NCBI GenBank assembly: GCA_001028025.1 | Contig: LDAQ01000080.1 | Span: forward strand, 27,957 to 91,956 | Origin: Faecalicatena fissicatena | GTDB lineage: Bacteria > Bacillota > Clostridia > Lachnospirales > Lachnospiraceae | Direction: 5' to 3' | Length of the DNA: 64,000 bases | Part shown: positions 59,656 to 64,000 of the stretch, in pieces | How the letters are laid out: each line of letters begins with the position of its first letter | How positions within the stretch are numbered: position 1 is the first letter of the stretch | The notes under the pieces: model-generated | The model's database searches: none | Seen by the model: only the letters and a program-made list of their open reading frames with translations | Told to the model about the DNA's origin: nothing | Program-made: the position numbers and the translations under genes

Positions 59656-60540
59656 TTAGAGTCTCTCTTTACCTGATTTTAGGTTTTCCATAAATTTTTC
59701 AGCACTGATTTGCCTCTGAAGGCCATCCAGTAGTTCCCTATCCGCCTTTGGTACCATCTCTGCCAGGAGAGCCAATGACTCCTCGTTGTTTTTCCCTTCC
59801 CGCTTAAACTCACAGAACTTCTTAACAATCCGGATCACTTTCACATTCCTGCTGTCCCGATCAATGAATGTTTCACTTTCCTCATACCTAAGATATGGTA
59901 CGATCCGCCCAGAGAGCTTCAATGGTGCGATAATGTCTTCAAGCTCATCCTTCGTGATTCCATGAGATATTACAAATTCCCCAAATGTATGAAACGCAAT
60001 TCCAAGATCGATTTCTACCCTTTCATTTTCTGAAAAGTTTAAAATATGAAGCAGATGGTCGCAATATCTTTTCACTTCTTTCGCATGGCTGTATAAATCC
60101 GTATCCATATAACGAACCAGGTTTAGAATAAACTGACACACACTCTCCGCCTTTTCCATGTCAGCGAGCCGCTTTTTCCTCATCAGCAGATATCCCATCT
60201 GCTTTCGCAGCTCCTTGTAATTCACAGGTTTGTTCAGGAACAGATCCGCTCCCACATTGACCGCCTGCATCCTGTCGCTTACATCGCTTAATACCGTAAG
60301 TAATATGACCGCAATATGTTCTTTTTCCGGGTCAGATTTGATTCGTTTGCATATCTCAAAACCATTCATGCCGGGCAGCATAACATCCAGCAATATCAGA
60401 TCCGGCCCAAACTCATCCACAAGCGGCATTACTTTGATTCCCTGATACGCTTTTTCCACACAAAATCCCCATTCATTGAGTACATCATACAGCATATCAC
60501 AAATCGCTTCGTTATCATCTACAACAAGAATTTTCTCCAT
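59656..60540 (-). CDS. Response regulator with degenerate HD-GYP-like output domain
   Basis: The 294-residue protein has a receiver (Asp52 in LLDVMLPGMNG, Lys104 in LNKP) and a helical C-terminal domain. It follows the HD-GYP pattern (SHAKEVKRYCDHLLHILNFS, then IAFHTFGEFVI), but the catalytic HD pair reads H184-T185 and no GYP motif is seen. It is therefore probably an inactive c-di-GMP phosphodiesterase relative that binds a ligand or protein. It lies between a sensor kinase and a membrane protein in one operon; the kinase is its likely phosphate donor. Confidence 0.82.
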   Translation of the reverse strand: MEKILVVDDNEAICDMLYDVLNEWGFCVEKAYQGIKVMPLVDEFGPDLILLDVMLPGMNGFEICKRIKSDPEKEHIAVILLTVLSDVSDRMQAVNVGADLFLNKPVNYKELRKQMGYLLMRKKRLADMEKAESVCQFILNLVRYMDTDLYSHAKEVKRYCDHLLHILNFSENERVEIDLGIAFHTFGEFVISHGITKDELEDIIAPLKLSGRIVPYLRYEESETFIDRDSRNVKVIRIVKKFCEFKREGKNNEESLALLAEMVPKADRELLDGLQRQISAEKFMENLKSGKERL

Positions 60541-60576
60541 CCCATACTCCCCCGTATTGTTACAGAAACTCTGTAT

Positions 60577-62604
60577 TTACACTTCCTGCTCTTCTGTTGC
60601 CGGAAGATAGAAGATGACCTCTGTACCGACATTCAATTCGCTGTGCAATTCCATTTTCCCGCCCTGAAGCTCCACCCATTTTTTAGAAAGCGGAAGTCCA
60701 AGACCGGTTCCGCCATATTCTCTTGAATAAGAATTGTCTGTCTGTTCAAATTCCACAAATACCCGCTCCAGATCCTTTTTGGCAATCCCTATTCCTTGAT
60801 CCGAAACGCAGAATCTTACATATGTTCTGCTGTTTTCCGGGCAATTTACGTTCCCTGCTGAGACAGAAACTGTACTGTTTTCGTTAGAGAATTTGATCGC
60901 ATTGGACAGCAGATTATACAAAACCTGCTTCAGCAGCTGCTTATCCGCCCATACTTCCAGTTCATCCGGTGTCACCGACGTAATCAATTCAATGGATTTT
61001 TTGTATGTCGTACTTTTTACTATGCCAATAGCCTCTTCCAATACTTCATTTACAAAGCATACAGCAGGATTCACATTGAGCTTACCTGCATTTATCTTGG
61101 AAAGATCCAGGATATCATTGATCAGAAGTAATAACTGGTTGCTTGAGAGCCAAATATTTTTCACATATTTTGTCTGCCGTTCATTGAGCGTTCCGAAAAG
61201 TTCATCCAGCAGCAGTTCCGATGCATTAATACTTCCGGTAAGCGGCGTCTTCAGCTCATGGCTTATGTTTGCAAGAAATCGCGACTTCACCATATTCGAT
61301 TCTTTCAGCTCTTCTATTATCTGCCGAAGCTCTATCGTTCTTGCGTCAACCATTTGTTCCAGTGTAGAATTCATTTCCAACAGCTGCTGGGAAAGACTGT
61401 CTGCTTCTTTATGCTTTTTCACCAGCTCATCTATGTACTGCTCTATATCCATTTTATTTTTATAAAGAGTATTTGCCATTTCCTCCATTGCAACCAGCAG
61501 TTCCCTGGTTTCACAACTTAGATTCTTCATATTTCCATAGTTGTGCGCCACTTTAAAATCTCCCCTGCAGATATTGCGGGCAATGTCGGCACTGGCTCTG
61601 ATTGGTTTTGTTATACTTTTTCCAAACAGAATACTTGATACCAGTATAACAAAAAATGTTATACAAATAATTGAAATTACAATCTTTTGGTTTACAGAAA
61701 GCATCTTCATAAATATGTTTTCCGGAATTCCCACACTAAGATAGCCTTGAAATTCTCCGAAATAACCTTCCAGCGGTTTATAAAGGAAGAAATAGTTATC
61801 CCCGATCGGCGCATATTCTGATCCGAAATATATCTCCTTCTTCGTCAGTGTATCCTGTGTAATATCCGGAATTGTTGTCCCTGTATAATCACTTTTATCT
61901 TTTGAAAAAATATTGGAACAGATCCTTAGATCATCGAGAGATATGGTAAGATAAGAATCTGGAATAATCTCACTGTACTGTGTGGTATAATAGCTGTTCT
62001 TATTGATTATATCCCCCAGCATCAGATATCCCAGAATGTGTCCTCCACCATCTTTGACTGGTGAGATAACGATCGCCATAAGACCGTCATAGCATATGTC
62101 CCCAGTGGATTCCAACGTTACTGCATAGTTTTCTGCCTGGCCGCTACCCGTCTCAAATATATCTCGCAGATCTATCTCGCTTTGCGTTTTTATCGCTCTG
62201 TCCGGTGCCTTTTCTATATACGGCAGGGCGATCTTGCCTGCACGGTCTGCGTTTTTTTCCATGTGAGCAAGTACATTGCCGGATACATCCACAAACATAC
62301 CCAGATCAAGATAGTTTAACTCTTGTTTCAAATCAGACAAACTGGATGAAAGATTGTCTTGATTTCCCGCCAGATAATTCTCGCTGACATCATCCAAACG
62401 GATAATAAGAGAAGCGCCATTTTCCATTTCGTTCAAACGGGCATCCTGAATCTCCATTGCTGCATAAACAGATGTTTTCAGATAGTTCTTTACGGAATTC
62501 TCCAACATTTTATTTAATGCATAATTAGAGACCAGCAGAACGAGCGTCATGGAGAGGATCATGATTACAGAATTAAAAATAATAAGCCTTTTATTAATAG
62601 ACAT
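60577..62604 (-). CDS. Membrane sensor histidine kinase (Cache-type sensor, HAMP)
   Basis: This 675-residue kinase has membrane helices at about 8-28 and 300-322 around an extracellular sensor of about 270 residues (double-Cache-like), a HAMP domain (about 325-385), a long coiled coil (about 385-440), HisKA with His449 in NISHELKTPL and a HATPase with GTGLGLPLSKK. No receiver is attached. It is encoded between the PocR-LuxR regulator (3 bp upstream) and the pseudo-HD-GYP receiver (36 bp downstream), so the three likely form one signalling unit for an external ligand. Confidence 0.92.
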   Translation of the reverse strand: MSINKRLIIFNSVIMILSMTLVLLVSNYALNKMLENSVKNYLKTSVYAAMEIQDARLNEMENGASLIIRLDDVSENYLAGNQDNLSSSLSDLKQELNYLDLGMFVDVSGNVLAHMEKNADRAGKIALPYIEKAPDRAIKTQSEIDLRDIFETGSGQAENYAVTLESTGDICYDGLMAIVISPVKDGGGHILGYLMLGDIINKNSYYTTQYSEIIPDSYLTISLDDLRICSNIFSKDKSDYTGTTIPDITQDTLTKKEIYFGSEYAPIGDNYFFLYKPLEGYFGEFQGYLSVGIPENIFMKMLSVNQKIVISIICITFFVILVSSILFGKSITKPIRASADIARNICRGDFKVAHNYGNMKNLSCETRELLVAMEEMANTLYKNKMDIEQYIDELVKKHKEADSLSQQLLEMNSTLEQMVDARTIELRQIIEELKESNMVKSRFLANISHELKTPLTGSINASELLLDELFGTLNERQTKYVKNIWLSSNQLLLLINDILDLSKINAGKLNVNPAVCFVNEVLEEAIGIVKSTTYKKSIELITSVTPDELEVWADKQLLKQVLYNLLSNAIKFSNENSTVSVSAGNVNCPENSRTYVRFCVSDQGIGIAKKDLERVFVEFEQTDNSYSREYGGTGLGLPLSKKWVELQGGKMELHSELNVGTEVIFYLPATEEQEV

Positions 62605-62607
62605 GCA

Positions 62608-63324
62608 TCACCTCGTAACATCCTTCGTATCAAGTTCCTGACAAATCAACATAACGTCAATCCGGTTCTTTACATTCATCTTTCTAATTACGTTACTCAC
62701 ATGTGTCTTTACAGTCTTTTCACTTAGGCAGAGACTTCCGGCAATTTCAATATTCGTCTTTCTTTTCATCAAAAAATCAATGATGCTTACTTCCCGTTCC
62801 GTCAGGCCGTACTTTTTCATCAGCTGAGTGTGCAGGTAACTATTGTGAGCTGCGAACCCCTCCGCCTCTTCCGGCATATGAATCATGGAAAGAATGCTGG
62901 AGAGAAATGTAAGAATATTCTCCAGATCAGATTTCTTCATATAATTCACTGAAAATTTATCAAAAATCTCATCTTTTTCTTCTGATAGTGAAACCATACC
63001 TCCGATGAAAAATGCAATAATTTCATGATCCCTAAAAATTGGATGCAAAAAATAAGCCAGTCCCGTATAACAGTACTCTATAATCGGCTCCCTTTTTTTC
63101 AGCATTGCCGCTATAGATTCTTTTCTGTATGAGATGCATTCTGCGGAATTATTTTTTTGAAGCTTATAACATAATAAAGATTCATTTGACCAGACAGTCA
63201 GCGGTTCTCCATCTATAGTAAGAAGACACAGACTGATATTGTAATTTGCCGCAAAATTATCCTGGAAAGTCTGTACTTGTTCTTTTCCTATAAACTGAAG
63301 CCACCTTAATGCACTTTTTTCCAT
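62608..63324 (-). CDS. PocR-domain LuxR-type transcriptional regulator
   Basis: The protein of about 238 residues has an N-terminal PocR ligand-binding domain (about 5-130; features such as QTFQDNFAANYNISLCLLT, CYTGLAYFLHPI and FFIGGMVSL) and a C-terminal LuxR helix-turn-helix (LTEREVSIIDFLMKRKTNIEIAGSLCLSEKTVKTHVSNVIRKM). PocR domains sense small molecules such as propanediol or hydrocarbon derivatives. It heads the kinase/receiver/membrane-protein operon behind promoter TTGATA-N17-TATATT. The ATG at 63324 has AAAGGTG before it; an ATG seven codons earlier lies upstream of that site. Confidence 0.88.
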   Translation of the reverse strand: MEKSALRWLQFIGKEQVQTFQDNFAANYNISLCLLTIDGEPLTVWSNESLLCYKLQKNNSAECISYRKESIAAMLKKREPIIEYCYTGLAYFLHPIFRDHEIIAFFIGGMVSLSEEKDEIFDKFSVNYMKKSDLENILTFLSSILSMIHMPEEAEGFAAHNSYLHTQLMKKYGLTEREVSIIDFLMKRKTNIEIAGSLCLSEKTVKTHVSNVIRKMNVKNRIDVMLICQELDTKDVTR

Positions 63325-63444
63325 ATGGCACCTTTCCATTTTCATTAAGAGTTCCGTATCTTTACAGAACCATAAACAGAAACAAAGTTATACAACAAAT
63401 ATAACAGAAATCCAGCTTCTTATCAACTCGGGATTTAGGCAACG
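63325..63444. other. Leader and promoter region of the PocR operon
   Basis: This short AT-rich gap holds the PocR promoter and leader; nothing else is visible. The remaining gene-free bases to 64000 are palindromic copy F. Confidence 0.6.
63398..63426 (-). promoter_or_regulatory. Sigma-A promoter of the PocR-led operon
   Basis: On the minus strand TTGATA (63421-63426) and TATATT (63398-63403) are separated by exactly 17 bases. The start codon is 74 bp downstream. Palindromic copy F begins only 19 bp upstream of the -35. Confidence 0.75.
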
Positions 63445-64000
63445 AGCTTTAGTCGCGTTGGCGGACGGGGACGCTTAATGACAGGGATGCCGGGGAGGTA
63501 CTGGGGCTGTATATGCCGCTGCGAGATGCACACCGTGCTGTCAACTGCTCCTAGGACCCCCGCTGCCGGACAGACGGGTACGCTGAACACATCACGGGAA
63601 ATCTGATGATTTCCCGCGCTGGGTTCAGCAAAAACTTGATTCGGTGATCAAGTTTTTCCCCGTCTGTCCGGCAGCGGGGGTTCAAGAAGCACTAACCACA
63701 CTCCAGCATTTCGCAACGGCATATACAGCCCCAGTACCTCCCCGGCATCCCTGTCATAAAGCTGGCTCATCCGGACGGTAGGAAAGGGCTCGTTCCCCGG
63801 GTGGGATCCCTGACCGGGGCAACGGATGTGGACTGGCGGCGCGTAAACGTTCATCTGCAAGAAGGGACTTAGTGCCGCTTGCCGGAAAGAGGTTCACTAT
63901 TTTAAATTTACCGAAAAACCTATTTTCAACCTACTGGGGATATGAAAGTTACGCCAATTCTATTCCATCCACTGGCCCGGTCTGGGATCCAACCGGGGAA
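63445..64000. repeat. Palindromic element, copy F, cut by the window end
   Basis: The 30-base end motif (63445-63474, AGCTTTAG to GGGGACGC) matches both ends of the complete element. Arm hairpin 63478-63578 pairs with 63659-63757. Its apex holds hairpin 63582-63629 (gctgaac/gttcagc, internal loop, 8-bp stem gggaaatc, loop tgat, which is ATCA on the minus strand) and hairpin 63630-63657 (perfect 11-bp stem, CACCGA loop on the minus strand). After it comes AGCTGGCTCATCC (63760-63772), the start of the second stem. The last 30 or so bases of the window pair with about 63793-63822, so the other half lies beyond the edge. Bases 63840-63960 are an AT-rich core. No gene is seen here. Confidence 0.82.

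Overview
The window looks like a chromosomal segment of a gut Lachnospiraceae-type Firmicute (Clostridia). The grounds are strong AGGAGG-type ribosome binding sites, consensus sigma-A promoters, YesM/YesN-type two-component regulation of a CUT1 sugar ABC operon, PKTGD-type cell-wall anchors with FIVAR repeats, a PRD-regulated PTS, and clostridial-type thiolase and 3-hydroxybutyryl-CoA dehydrogenase. I saw no rRNA, tRNA, CRISPR array, transposase or phage gene.

Layout: 1-3.0 kb has a cut HAD phosphatase, a lone Hpt protein and a receiver/HD-GYP/GGDEF-like protein. 3.0-8.8 kb has an EamA exporter, an ArsR-type regulator and a deoR-fsa-FGGY kinase operon, separated by large palindromic elements. 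9.8-11.5 kb has a one-gene ABC exporter. 11.7-29.9 kb is a glycan-use locus. Its minus-strand operon runs binding protein, two permeases, GH36 alpha-galactosidase, a 1937-residue cell-wall glycosidase-like protein and a cell-wall SGNH acetylesterase, with a divergent sensor kinase/AraC regulator pair. 30.0-36.3 kb is a GntR-led operon (deacetylase-fold enzyme, PLP dehydratase, asparaginase, NCS1 permease, creatininase-family amidohydrolase) that looks like a route for a nitrogen compound, perhaps a cyclic amide. 36.6-49.2 kb is a tightly packed ten-gene operon that joins a PRD regulator, a fructose-type PTS and a class II aldolase to a NERD protein, an acyl-CoA ligase, a CoA-transferase, 3-hydroxyacyl-CoA dehydrogenase and thiolase, with a divergent iron alcohol dehydrogenase. 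49.6-63.3 kb is rich in signalling: a hybrid kinase with a SnoaL-like sensor, an ECF sigma/anti-sigma pair, an XRE membrane regulator, an OmpR-type two-component pair, and a PocR-LuxR/kinase/pseudo-HD-GYP/membrane protein operon.

The most unusual signal is non-coding. At least four intergenic sites (about 4.0-4.3, 5.65-6.6, 49.3-49.6 and 63.4-64.0 kb) carry very long inverted repeats with arms of about 70-125 bp. The arm sequence differs completely from copy to copy but stays complementary within a copy. The apex of each long hairpin holds the same twin-hairpin fold: one plain hairpin, often with a CACCGA or CACAA loop, and one hairpin with an internal loop of CCCAGCGC facing GTG/GATGTG and an ATCA-like terminal loop. 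The complete copy (5649-6594) is itself symmetric: a 30-bp end motif, hairpin arm, 68-bp stem half, AT-rich core, stem half, hairpin arm and end motif. The paired changes between copies suggest a structured RNA or a fold-back DNA element. I cannot match it to a named family.

Most coding calls are secure at family level. Substrates and the nature of the palindromic family are inference.
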